Assembly (NCBI GenBank): GCA_016219715.1
Contig: JACRKX010000064.1
Location: 1 to 42,791, forward strand
Direction of reading: 5' to 3'
DNA from: Actinomycetota bacterium
GTDB lineage: Bacteria; Actinomycetota; Thermoleophilia; Solirubrobacterales; JACPNS01
DNA length: 42,791 bases
This document shows positions 23,743 through 31,107 of the stretch, in pieces. The notes below the pieces were generated by a model that made no database searches, was not told where the DNA came from, and worked only from the letters and a program-made list of their open reading frames with translations. Each line of letters starts with the position of its first letter. Position 1 is the stretch's first letter. A program made the translations under genes and the position numbers.

Positions 23743-24822
23743 TCAGGCGTCCTGGACGTCGAAGAAACCGGTCCAGCCGAGCTCGATGAACTCGGTCTGG
23801 TGGGCGTGGAACATGTGCATCCCCGGCTCGGCGAAGTCGATCTCGATCACGCCGCGCTCGGCCTGGATCTGAGCGACGTTGTCGGTGTGGCGCCAGGGGT
23901 TCTGGGGGTGGCCGTTCTCCTGGTAGCGAAAGAAGTCGGCGTGCAAGTGGAACGAGTTGACGGCGTCGAACTCGGTCATGTTGATCAGGTAGATGCGCAC
24001 GGTCTGAGACCGCTTGACCTTGATCGGGTACTTGGCGTAGAAGAACGCGATTCCGTTGACCGTGTAGAAGTTGTTCTCGCCGTCTTTGTCTGTGTCGAAG
24101 CCGTTCATCACCATCACCAGCTCCTGCGCGGGCTTGCGCGGCTCCTTGGGATCGACGATCAGCGCGCCGTAGAGCCCGCGCTGGATGTGTTCGCGCAGCG
24201 GTGGCACGTGGCAGTGGTAAGGATGCACTCCAGCGGGGCGCGCGCGGAACTCGTATAGAAACTCCTGACCGGGATCGACCGGCTCGAGCACACCGTCCAT
24301 GTCTGCCGGATGGATGCCGTGGAAGTGGATGCTGTGCGGATGCTCGGTCGAGTTCACGAAGCGCACCGAGAGCAGGTCGTCTTCGGTGACGCGCAAGATG
24401 GGGCCGGGAACTGTGCCGTTGTAGGTCCATGCGTCGAACTTGACGCCCTTGACGATCTCGATCTCGCGATGTTGCGCGACCATGGTGAAGCTGCGCTTGC
24501 GCCCGGGCCTGTGCGGCCTGGGCGCCGGCGGGTACAGCAGGTCGTCTAGCGCGTCGGCGGGTGCGACGACGGGCGCGCCGCTGCCATGTACGGCGTGAGC
24601 GGCCTCTGTCAGCGAATCGTGCGGGCGGCTGGACCCGTGAGCACTATGCGCGGAGTGGGAGCCGCTCGCGGCCGCCATGTCGACGCCAAGCAGCTTCGCC
24701 GCCGGAACCGCCGCAGCAGCCGCGCCGGCGCCAAGCAGCGCCTGGCGACGGGTCAGGCGAGAGCCGCGTGGCCCTAGGCCGTCAGCATCGTTCTCTGTTT
24801 GGTTCTCTGTGAGTTCCGGCAA
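23743..24822 (-). CDS. Tat-exported two-domain multicopper oxidase
   Basis: A copper enzyme acting outside the membrane. All four copper-ligand segments are present: HSIHFHG, HPYHCHVPPLREH, NSFHLH, and the C-terminal MHMFHAHQTEF with the type 1 site region. The size (about 359 aa) fits two-cupredoxin oxidases. A Tat signal (SRLTRRQALLGAGAAAAAVP) follows a short N-region. The frame is open to an ATG at 24966, but a consensus promoter sits inside that stretch (24899-24927), so the start must be downstream; TTG 24822 (MPELTENQ) is the only in-frame candidate, and it has no clear ribosome site. A His-rich segment (SHSAHSAHG) after the signal may help load copper. Confidence 0.88.
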   Translation of the reverse strand: MPELTENQTENDADGLGPRGSRLTRRQALLGAGAAAAAVPAAKLLGVDMAAASGSHSAHSAHGSSRPHDSLTEAAHAVHGSGAPVVAPADALDDLLYPPAPRPHRPGRKRSFTMVAQHREIEIVKGVKFDAWTYNGTVPGPILRVTEDDLLSVRFVNSTEHPHSIHFHGIHPADMDGVLEPVDPGQEFLYEFRARPAGVHPYHCHVPPLREHIQRGLYGALIVDPKEPRKPAQELVMVMNGFDTDKDGENNFYTVNGIAFFYAKYPIKVKRSQTVRIYLINMTEFDAVNSFHLHADFFRYQENGHPQNPWRHTDNVAQIQAERGVIEIDFAEPGMHMFHAHQTEFIELGWTGFFDVQDA

Positions 24823-24898
24823 TTTTGTGGGGTCGTACGGCTGGCGTAGTCGTGGGACGATTTCTAGAGTAACCCAATCAGAAGTTGAGCCGTGCCAA

Positions 24899-24927
24899 AT
24901 CTTACAGTGTGGACCGGACCCTGTCAA
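24899..24927 (-). promoter_or_regulatory. Consensus promoter for the multicopper oxidase-ZIP operon
   Basis: On the minus strand TTGACA (24927-24922), a 17-nt spacer and TAAGAT (24904-24899) form a near-perfect promoter. The spacer contains a tandem GGTCC repeat, flanked by ACAG/CTGT half-sites that could serve an operator. Confidence 0.75.
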
Positions 24928-24964
24928 GTCGCGGCGGATACGATGGCCATGAGCGATTCGGGCC

Positions 24965-25816
24965 ATGGCGGATTACGACCTCAGCGAACGAGCGAACGAG
25001 ACCGGTGACTCCATGTCGCCCCTCGTGCTGCTGCACGGCTTCACCGGCACTCCCGTCATGTGGGAGCCGCTATTGCCCTACCTGCGCGAGCACCACGAGG
25101 TACACGTGCTTACGATCCCCGGCCACTACGGCGGACGCCCGATCGACGATCCCGGCGACAACCTCGTCGACACGATGATCTCGATGGTCGAGGAGCAGCT
25201 CGACGAACTGGGCCTGCCGAAGGCGCACATTGCCGGCAACTCGCTCGGCGGATGGATGTCGCTGCTGCTCGCCGGACGGGGCCGAGCGCTCTCCACGGTC
25301 GCGATCGCGCCGGCCGGTGGATGGCAGGCGCACAGCGCCGAAACACGCCGTGCGCAGTTGCTGTTCAGGCGCATGCAGATCAGCCTGGCGCTCACCTACC
25401 CGCTGGCGCTCGAACTGGCCGCACGTCCGCGCGGGCGCAAGCTCGCGCTGGCAGAGGCCCTCGCTTACCCCGAACGCCTGCCCGGCTACTACGCCAAGCA
25501 ATGGCTGCACGCGGCCAGGGAGACGCCCGCGCGCGACCTGCTGCTGCGCTTCGCCGGCGAAACCAGCACACCCACCGAACTGCCCGGTGCCGAAGGACCG
25601 ATCCGCATAGCCTGGGGCACGAAGGACCGCATCCTGCCCTACTCGCGATACTCGACCGGCTGGCGCAGGCTGCTACCCGACGCCGACTGGGTGACACTGC
25701 ACGGACTCGGCCACGTGCCGATGAGCGACGACCCCGAACTCGTGGCGAACACGATTCTCGAAGTCACCACCGCGTTCGATTCCGACGCGCTTTCAGCCGA
25801 CAGCGCAGCCGCCTGA
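24965..25816 (+). CDS. Alpha/beta hydrolase
   Basis: A 283-residue soluble hydrolase. The catalytic triad is visible: nucleophile Ser in GNSLGGW, acid in WGTKDRILP, and His in LGLGHVPMSDD; the oxyanion-hole motif LLHGFTGTP is near the N-terminus. The fold is that of carboxylesterases and C-C hydrolases, with the substrate unknown. ATG 24965 gives a short leader before the core; ATG 25013 (MSPLVLLHG) is a possible alternative start. It is divergent from the multicopper oxidase operon. Confidence 0.88.
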   Translation: MADYDLSERANETGDSMSPLVLLHGFTGTPVMWEPLLPYLREHHEVHVLTIPGHYGGRPIDDPGDNLVDTMISMVEEQLDELGLPKAHIAGNSLGGWMSLLLAGRGRALSTVAIAPAGGWQAHSAETRRAQLLFRRMQISLALTYPLALELAARPRGRKLALAEALAYPERLPGYYAKQWLHAARETPARDLLLRFAGETSTPTELPGAEGPIRIAWGTKDRILPYSRYSTGWRRLLPDADWVTLHGLGHVPMSDDPELVANTILEVTTAFDSDALSADSAAA

Positions 25817-25898
25817 AAAACGACGAGCGTAATTCTGTCAACGGACAGTCGTCCAGCGGCTAACGCACGGTCGACCATCCTCCGATACAGCTTGAGTT

Positions 25899-25922
25899 GC
25901 GCCCTTAGGGACAAACGGGCGC
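25899..25922 (+). promoter_or_regulatory. Leader hairpin before the secreted-protein operon
   Basis: GCGCCC (25899-25904) pairs with GGGCGC (25917-25922) in the 135-bp gap before the operon. CCAGCG (25853-25858) could pair instead with CGCTGG (25920-25925). A smaller CTGTC-AACG-GACAG hairpin lies at 25835-25848. The alternative pairings suggest a leader with possible regulation; no known riboswitch was recognised. Confidence 0.35.
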
Positions 25923-25951
25923 TGGCAGACAACACCCCCCAGGAGGACATG

Positions 25952-26422
25952 ATGTTCAAGCTGACTCGACGTCGGGGAATCTCCCTCGGCATCATTCTGG
26001 CTCTTGCCATCACCGCAGGTGCGTACGCGTACTGGACGGCGGGAGGCTCGGGCACCGGATCGGCCAGCACGCAGGCGGGCACGAGCGCGCTGACGGCCAA
26101 CCAGACCGGTTCGCTCACGGCGATGTACCCGGGCGACAGCCCGCAGTCCATTTCCGGCGACTTCGACAACCCGAACAGCGGGCCGATCTACGTGAGCTCC
26201 GTCACCGTGAGCATCGCGTCGGTCACCGGCGGCGCCGGTCCGAGCTGCGACGCGACCGACTACACGCTGTCGAACACGACGATGAGCGTCGGCGCGCAGG
26301 TTCCGGCCGGCAACGGTGTCGGCTCGTTCTCGGGCGCGACGATCCAATTCAACAACAAGCCTGGCTCCAACCAGGACGACTGCAAGGGCGCCACGGTCAA
26401 CCTGGCGTTCAGCGTGTCGTAA
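25952..26422 (+). CDS. SipW/TasA-type secreted protein
   Basis: A 156-residue exported protein and first gene of a three-gene operon. A basic start (MFKLTRRRG) leads into a hydrophobic helix (ISLGIILALAITAGAYAYW), then TAGGSGTGSAST, the pattern of SipW-dependent signal regions in TasA/camelysin-like proteins. The mature part is Ser/Thr/Gly-rich beta sandwich with two Cys (PSCDATDY and QDDCKGATVNLAF) that may form a disulphide. ATG 25952 is preferred over ATG 25949 because AGGAGG (25941-25946) is then 5 nt away. The C-terminal motif NQDDCKGATVNL recurs in the next gene (NQDACKGATLNL), so the two are paralogues. Possibly a fibre or matrix subunit (inference). Confidence 0.8.
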   Translation: MFKLTRRRGISLGIILALAITAGAYAYWTAGGSGTGSASTQAGTSALTANQTGSLTAMYPGDSPQSISGDFDNPNSGPIYVSSVTVSIASVTGGAGPSCDATDYTLSNTTMSVGAQVPAGNGVGSFSGATIQFNNKPGSNQDDCKGATVNLAFSVS

Positions 26423-26423
26423 A

Positions 26424-26498
26424 GAGGCGAAAGCCTCCTGTCGGGGACACACGACCGGCGGATGACCGGGCCAGGCTGAGGTCCCGGTCGTCCGCCGG
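26424..26498 (+). terminator. Two hairpins between genes 1 and 2 of the secreted-protein operon
   Basis: GAGGC-GAAA-GCCTC (26424-26437) is a GNRA-capped hairpin right after the stop. A 16-bp stem with a single G-U pair (26455-26470 with 26483-26498, 12-nt loop) follows. There is no T-tract. Such structures commonly cause partial termination or protect the upstream mRNA, which would make gene 1 more abundant than genes 2 and 3. Confidence 0.6.
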
Positions 26499-26531
26499 AC
26501 GCGACCGCTCCCGACAAACGGAGCAAGGTCC

Positions 26532-27113
26532 GTGGTCGCACAGCGAATCAGACGTCTGACGCGGCGATCGGCACTCTCGGTCGCGGCCATTGCCTGCGCG
26601 CTCGCGATCGGTGCATTGGTTGTGCAGGCCGCCACCCGCGGCGAAGCCGCGAAGTCACGGCGGGCAACGAAGGCGTTCATCGTCAAAGGCGAACTCGTTA
26701 CACCGCTGCGCCCAGGGACGACCTCCCCGGTGCGGGTCTCGGTGGCCAACAGCAAGTACACCGCTATCTGGATCAAGGCGCTGCGCATGAGCATCAGCGT
26801 CGACGCCGAGCATGCGGCGGCCGGCTGCTCGGCCGAACGCGACTTCGAGATCGTGCAGCTGCCAAAGAAGCTCTTTCCGCACAAGTTGAAGGCCGCTCGC
26901 AAGGGTCGGAAGGCCAAGAAGAGCGGCAAGCGGCGCAAGGGACTGACCGCATGGCGCGTGCTGCCGACGGCGAAGTCCAAGGGCTTGCCGGCGATCGCGA
27001 TGCGCAACCTGCCCGACGTCAACCAGGACGCCTGCAAGGGCGCGACGCTGAACTTGAAGTTCACGGGCAAGGCGACAAACAGGAAGCCCGGCAAGCGGAA
27101 GAAGCGCAAATGA
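26532..27113 (+). CDS. Exported basic protein, paralogue of the preceding gene
   Basis: A 193-residue protein starting at GTG 26532. An N-terminal helix (ALSVAAIACALAIGALVVQAA) serves as signal or anchor. The mature part contains KGELVTPLRPGTTSPVRVSV, AAAGCSAERDF and NQDACKGATLNLKF, matching the beta/disulphide pattern of the first operon protein. Unlike it, this one carries two strongly basic Lys/Arg stretches (HKLKAARKGRKAKKSGKRRK and KPGKRKKRK at the C-terminus), which would bind anionic polymers such as wall glycans or DNA. Its stop overlaps the next start as ATGA. Confidence 0.75.
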   Translation: MVAQRIRRLTRRSALSVAAIACALAIGALVVQAATRGEAAKSRRATKAFIVKGELVTPLRPGTTSPVRVSVANSKYTAIWIKALRMSISVDAEHAAAGCSAERDFEIVQLPKKLFPHKLKAARKGRKAKKSGKRRKGLTAWRVLPTAKSKGLPAIAMRNLPDVNQDACKGATLNLKFTGKATNRKPGKRKKRK

Positions 27114-28927
27114 TCGCCGCGACCGCACGCCACGCTCGCCCAAGCACGCTTCGTGCGGCGATCGCGCTCGCGGCCATGCTGGTCGCATTTGGCGTTTCGG
27201 CGCCGCGGGCCACGGCTTACTGGCAGGCCGGCGGAGCCGGCTCATCTTCGGCCGGCACCACGACGATTCCCGGCGGCGTGCAGCCGTCGCTGTCGGTCGC
27301 CGGCGACACAGTCACCGTCAGCTTCGATCAGGTCAGCGTGCTCGGGCAGTACGCCGGCGCGATCGGCGGCGAGTACGAGGTGCGGCGCTACCCGGCAGGC
27401 GGCGGCGCGGCGGTCACGCCCGGTGGCGCCTGCGGCACGCCTGCAAGCGGCGCCGGCGCAACGCTCAGCTGCGACGAAACTTCCACCCCACCTGGCGACT
27501 GGCGCTACAGCGTCACTCCCATCCTCAACAGCTGGACGGGCGCTGAGAGCCCTCAGAGCCTGGCCATCGACGTAGCACCCGCGGCGCCGACTGGCGCAGC
27601 GGCGGCGCTCGCTCCGGGCGCGACCATCGACGTGACCTGGAGCGCGGTCGGCGGCGCGGCCGGATACAACCTCTACCGCCGCACGTCGGCAGGAAGCTAC
27701 AACTACTCGGCGCCGCTCAACGGCGCTACCCCTCTTGCCGCGACGAGCTTCAACGACACGACGACGGCCAGCGGCACCACGTACCTCTACGAGATCCGCG
27801 CAGTCGTGATCGGCAGCGCGTCCCAGCAGATCGAGAGCGTCAGCAGCGCCGAGACCACCGCGGCGACCGCCGACGGCACCGCGCCGACCGCCGTGACGAT
27901 GACCTCGCCCGGCACGAACGTGCGCGGCACGGTCACTCTGTCGGGATCGGCGACCGACACGATTTCCGGCGTCGCCAGCGTGACGTTCGAGTACAAGCTG
28001 AGCGCCGGTTCCACCTGGACGGCGGCGTGCAGCGACACGACGGCGCCGTACTCGTGCGCGGCCGACACCACTGGCGTGGCCGACGACCTCTACGACCTGC
28101 GCGTCCGCGCCACCGACGGCGCCGGCAACGAGACGTTGTCGGCAGTAGTCGCGGGCGTCCGCGTGGACAACACGGCCCCCGCCGTGACGATCACCGACCC
28201 CGGCGCATACGTTCGTCAAACGATCGCGCTCGACGCCACGGCGACCGACACAGGCTCGGGCATGGCCTCGGTGCTGATCGAGCAGAAGCCGTCGGCCGGC
28301 TCGACGTGGACGACCGTGTGCACCGACACGACCTCGCCCTACTCGTGCTCGCTGGACACCACGCTCGTCGCCGACGGCGACTACGACTTCCGCGCCACCG
28401 CCACTGACGTGGCCGGCAACCAGGCGACCGCCATAGTGGCGACGCGACGGATCGACAACACAGCGCCTACGGCGATCGACATCCAGACCGCGAACGGCAC
28501 CGGAACGCTGTACCGCCCGACAACCGGCGACACCGTCACCTACACGTTCTCCGAGCCGATCCAGCCGACTTCGATCCTCGCCGGCTGGAACGGCGCGAGC
28601 ACGAACGTAACGGTGCGGCTAAACCAGGCGGGCACCGACACGATGACCATCTTCGATGCCGCCAACACGGCCCAGCTTCCATTTGGCAGCACGACGATCG
28701 GCACCCAGTACGTGACCGGAAACCGCCGCTTTACGACCTCGCCGATGGTGATGAGCGGCAATTCCGTCACCATCACGCTCGGAACTCGCGCCGGCGGCTT
28801 CGTGGCCACCGCGACCGCCAACGTGAGCATGACTTGGACGCCGTCGGCGACGGTCACGGACCTAGCCGGCAACCCGATGAGCACCACAGCCCGCACCGAA
28901 ACCGGTGCGGCTGACCGTGAGTTCTAG
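27110..28927 (+). CDS. Large secreted Ig-like repeat protein with SipW-type signal region
   Basis: A 605-residue exported protein. The signal region ends ATAYWQAGGAGSSSAGT, the same AYW-x-AGG pattern as the first gene of the operon. After a fibronectin-like stretch (VTWSAVGGAAGYNLYRR) come two clear copies of a bacterial Ig-like module of about 100 residues, each with SG-[V/M]-ASV, STWT, C-x-DTT-[A/S]-PYSC, D-x-YD-[L/F]-R and AT-D-[G/V]-AGN. The paired Cys in each repeat likely form disulphides. A final domain (TVTYTFSEPIQPTSILAGWN ... TVTDLAGNPM) resembles those ending other actinobacterial surface proteins. Likely a surface adhesin or fibre component. Confidence 0.8.
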   Translation: MIAATARHARPSTLRAAIALAAMLVAFGVSAPRATAYWQAGGAGSSSAGTTTIPGGVQPSLSVAGDTVTVSFDQVSVLGQYAGAIGGEYEVRRYPAGGGAAVTPGGACGTPASGAGATLSCDETSTPPGDWRYSVTPILNSWTGAESPQSLAIDVAPAAPTGAAAALAPGATIDVTWSAVGGAAGYNLYRRTSAGSYNYSAPLNGATPLAATSFNDTTTASGTTYLYEIRAVVIGSASQQIESVSSAETTAATADGTAPTAVTMTSPGTNVRGTVTLSGSATDTISGVASVTFEYKLSAGSTWTAACSDTTAPYSCAADTTGVADDLYDLRVRATDGAGNETLSAVVAGVRVDNTAPAVTITDPGAYVRQTIALDATATDTGSGMASVLIEQKPSAGSTWTTVCTDTTSPYSCSLDTTLVADGDYDFRATATDVAGNQATAIVATRRIDNTAPTAIDIQTANGTGTLYRPTTGDTVTYTFSEPIQPTSILAGWNGASTNVTVRLNQAGTDTMTIFDAANTAQLPFGSTTIGTQYVTGNRRFTTSPMVMSGNSVTITLGTRAGGFVATATANVSMTWTPSATVTDLAGNPMSTTARTETGAADREF

Positions 28928-28937
28928 CGCCTGGGCC

Positions 28938-29240
28938 CTAGCTCTGCGCTAGCGGGGCCATAGTCAGGCCGAAGTCGGCCAGCTGCTCCCAGTAGAGCTC
29001 GGCCGGCTCGAGCATGCCTGACCAGACAGTGGCGCTGCCGTGGTTGTGGATCTTGTCGGCGAAGCGGTAGCCGTCGTCGAGCGTGACGCCGGGGATCGTG
29101 CGCGAGAGCATGTGCGCCACGCCGTCGAAGGTGTTGTGATCGTCGTTTCGCACGATTACGTGCCACGGGCGATCCCAGCCGGTGCCGGGACCGCTGGTTG
29201 CCGGGCGTTCGATCGTCTCGCTTCCACCTGCGAAATCCAT
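28938..29240 (-). CDS. clpS: ATP-dependent Clp protease adaptor ClpS
   Basis: ClpS delivers N-degron substrates to the ClpAP/ClpCP protease. The 100-residue protein has the core WHVIVRNDDHNTFDGVAHML with the conserved DDxNTF segment, the HNHGSATVWSG loop (HxxGxA pattern), and EPAELYWEQL. The acidic pocket residues that bind the N-terminal amino acid (NDD) are intact. ATG 29240 is preceded by TAAAAT at 7 nt, so the mRNA is probably leaderless. It is convergent with the secreted-protein operon, with only 10 nt between stops. Confidence 0.93.
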   Translation of the reverse strand: MDFAGGSETIERPATSGPGTGWDRPWHVIVRNDDHNTFDGVAHMLSRTIPGVTLDDGYRFADKIHNHGSATVWSGMLEPAELYWEQLADFGLTMAPLAQS

Positions 29241-29247
29241 GGCGGAT

Positions 29248-29253
29248 ATTTTA
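29248..29253 (-). promoter_or_regulatory. -10 element for clpS (leaderless type)
   Basis: TAAAAT on the minus strand ends 7 nt before ATG 29240, with no ribosome-binding site between. Confidence 0.55.
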
Positions 29254-29284
29254 CGCCGACCGCCGCGAGTTTGCGATTTCCAGC

Positions 29285-30109
29285 CTAGGCGCGCTTGTTC
29301 CAGTAGCGCTCGTAGCCAAGGTAGAGCTGGTCGAGCGGCGGCAGCGCCACGTAGAGCGCCTCGGCGACCTCGGGGGCGACGGTTTCGAGCTCGCGCTCGA
29401 TCTGGGCGACGAACTCATCCTGGCTGTGCTCACGTGCGTATTCGCTGCCGCGGCGCAGCTCGCGTTTGGCGCGCTCGAACTGACCGGCGACGTCGGTGAT
29501 GCGACCGCCGTGGGTCATCGCCAGCGTCGATGGGTAGCGCTCGGCACAGCGGTCGATCGACTCGATCCACAGCTCGACATCGATCTCTGGCGGCGGCGTA
29601 CTGAGCAGCGTTAGGTGGTCGGGGGCAACCGACTGGCCGGCGAGGTCGCCGGTCAGCATCGTCTTTGACTGCTCGTGGAAGAAGCACATGTGATGGCCAC
29701 TGTGACCGGGGCTGGAGATCGCCTCGAATCCCTCGATGATGTCGCCATCGGCGATCGCGTTCACGTTGGCGGCCGGTACGCCGATCGTCTCGCCGAACTG
29801 GGCCAGCAGCTCGCCGAAGGTTCGCTCGGCGCTGGCCAGCAGGCGCGCGGGATCGACGATGTGCGGCAGGCCGACCTCGTGGATGTAGACCTGGGCCTGC
29901 GGGTAGTGCTCGACGAGCTTGCCGGTGCCGCCGGCATGGTCGAGGTGCACGTGGGTGAGCAAGATGTGCGACGGCACGATGTCGCCCAGCGTCTCGATCA
30001 CGTGACCGATCGACGAGGCCGGCCCAGGATCGATCAAAACTTCACCGGCGCGATGGCAGACGATCGCGTGCTCGATGCCCTTGAAACGTGTGTCGATCGC
30101 CTCGATCAT
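29285..30109 (-). CDS. Metallo-beta-lactamase-fold hydrolase
   Basis: A 274-residue zinc hydrolase of the MBL superfamily, glyoxalase II-like. The metal motif THVHLDHAGG (HxHxDH) is intact, further ligands are SSPGHSGHHMCFF (His) and TGDLAG (bridging Asp), and MTHGG supplies the last His. The C-terminal 80 residues are helical. The substrate is unknown. ATG 30109 overlaps the stop of the upstream alpha/beta hydrolase as ATGA, so the two are translationally coupled. Confidence 0.9.
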   Translation of the reverse strand: MIEAIDTRFKGIEHAIVCHRAGEVLIDPGPASSIGHVIETLGDIVPSHILLTHVHLDHAGGTGKLVEHYPQAQVYIHEVGLPHIVDPARLLASAERTFGELLAQFGETIGVPAANVNAIADGDIIEGFEAISSPGHSGHHMCFFHEQSKTMLTGDLAGQSVAPDHLTLLSTPPPEIDVELWIESIDRCAERYPSTLAMTHGGRITDVAGQFERAKRELRRGSEYAREHSQDEFVAQIERELETVAPEVAEALYVALPPLDQLYLGYERYWNKRA

Positions 30110-31059
30110 CCGGTCTCCCCTTCTCCGCGAGCGCCGCTTCCGGCCTCGCCCAGAAATCTCCTGACTGCCGCCGCAACACTATCCGGATGGGTGTCGAGCA
30201 GGGTGTGACCGCCTTCGACCTCGTGCAGCTCAGACTCGTCGAGCGCCTCGTGCAGCCGCCGGCCATTGCGCAGCGGCACGGTGCGGTCGTTATCTCCGTG
30301 GATGATGATCGCCGGAGCGGCGATCGAATCGATCGAGTCACGCATCCCCCGCGCGACAGCGTTGAACTCAAGCCGGTCGCTCATCAACGCGCCGATGCTC
30401 TCATGACGCGCAAGCACCGCTACCGCCCGCCGGCGCGCGGCGTCGTGGCGCTCGCCCGGTGGATACGTGCGACTCGCGCCGGCCTGGGCGGCGATCCGCC
30501 GGGCCGCGCGAAGAAACAGCAGATCCGCGACTTGGCGCACGCCCGGCCGCTGAAGTCGCCGGATCAACCGCGACTGACGCTCTGTGGCCTCGCTGACACG
30601 GCTGCCGCCCGCGGCGGGGGCCACCAGCACGAGCGCGGCGACGGATTCGGGATGATCGATCGCCATGCTCAGGCAGAACGTGCCGCCATAGGAGTGACCG
30701 ACGAAGACCGCGCGCGCCACGCCCAGCTCGCCTAGTGCGGCGTGTACGGCTTCGACCTGCTCGCGAAACGGCACCGGACCGCCCGTCGACCAGCCGTAGC
30801 CGGGGCGATCGAATGCGAGGCAGCGCGTGCCGGGCAGTTCGTCGAGCACGTGGGTGAAGTCGAGCGCAGTGCCTGGCATGCCGTGGATCAGCACGACGGG
30901 GATCCCATCGCCAGGACGCTCGATGTAGTGCAGCTCGCGTCCGGCGACGCCGATCGACTTGCCCGGCCTTGGCCCCTTGCGCGGAAGCCTTCCGGCGACG
31001 AGGTTGACGACCACCAGCGCGAGCACCAGGCCGGCCACGATGTAGAGCGCACTGGTCAC
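30106..31059 (-). CDS. Membrane-anchored alpha/beta hydrolase
   Basis: A 317-residue hydrolase with an N-terminal membrane helix (ALYIVAGLVLALVVVNLVAG) that anchors it, then the hydrolase domain. Oxyanion motif VLIHGMPGTA, nucleophile Ser in VGHSYGG, acid in HGDNDRTVP, and His in EGGHTLLDTHPD complete the triad. RPGYGWSTGG resembles epoxide hydrolase/haloalkane dehalogenase-type lids. GTG 31059 follows TAGAGT by 6 nt without a ribosome site. A closely similar gene lies immediately upstream at 31108. Substrate unknown. Confidence 0.88.
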   Translation of the reverse strand: MTSALYIVAGLVLALVVVNLVAGRLPRKGPRPGKSIGVAGRELHYIERPGDGIPVVLIHGMPGTALDFTHVLDELPGTRCLAFDRPGYGWSTGGPVPFREQVEAVHAALGELGVARAVFVGHSYGGTFCLSMAIDHPESVAALVLVAPAAGGSRVSEATERQSRLIRRLQRPGVRQVADLLFLRAARRIAAQAGASRTYPPGERHDAARRRAVAVLARHESIGALMSDRLEFNAVARGMRDSIDSIAAPAIIIHGDNDRTVPLRNGRRLHEALDESELHEVEGGHTLLDTHPDSVAAAVRRFLGEAGSGARGEGETG

Positions 31060-31065
31060 GTCGCA

Positions 31066-31071
31066 ACTCTA
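31066..31071 (-). promoter_or_regulatory. -10 element for the hydrolase at 31059 (leaderless type)
   Basis: TAGAGT on the minus strand ends 6 nt before GTG 31059. No ribosome-binding site is seen. Confidence 0.45.
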
Positions 31072-31107
31072 GGCACGTGATGTGGCCGGGCGCGCGAGAC
31101 TTGGCCG

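Noticed and set aside
23741-24430. Long minus-strand frame continuous with the ZIP gene through the oxidase region
   Set aside because: It is a high-GC shadow frame (Arg/His/Pro-rich) antiphase to the clear oxidase frame. The ZIP protein starts at GTG 23740.
24823-24966. N-terminal extension of the multicopper oxidase to ATG 24966
   Set aside because: A consensus promoter for the same strand lies inside it, and the residues do not resemble a signal peptide; the Tat signal comes later.
25817-25951. A GEMM-type riboswitch before the secreted-protein operon
   Set aside because: The leader has hairpins but none of the conserved riboswitch core; only a generic leader structure can be claimed.
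28924-28952. CTAGCGC/GCGCTAG palindrome as a terminator between the Ig-like gene and clpS
   Set aside because: The stem is 7 bp with a 15-nt loop, largely inside the clpS coding sequence and without a T-tract; too weak to annotate.
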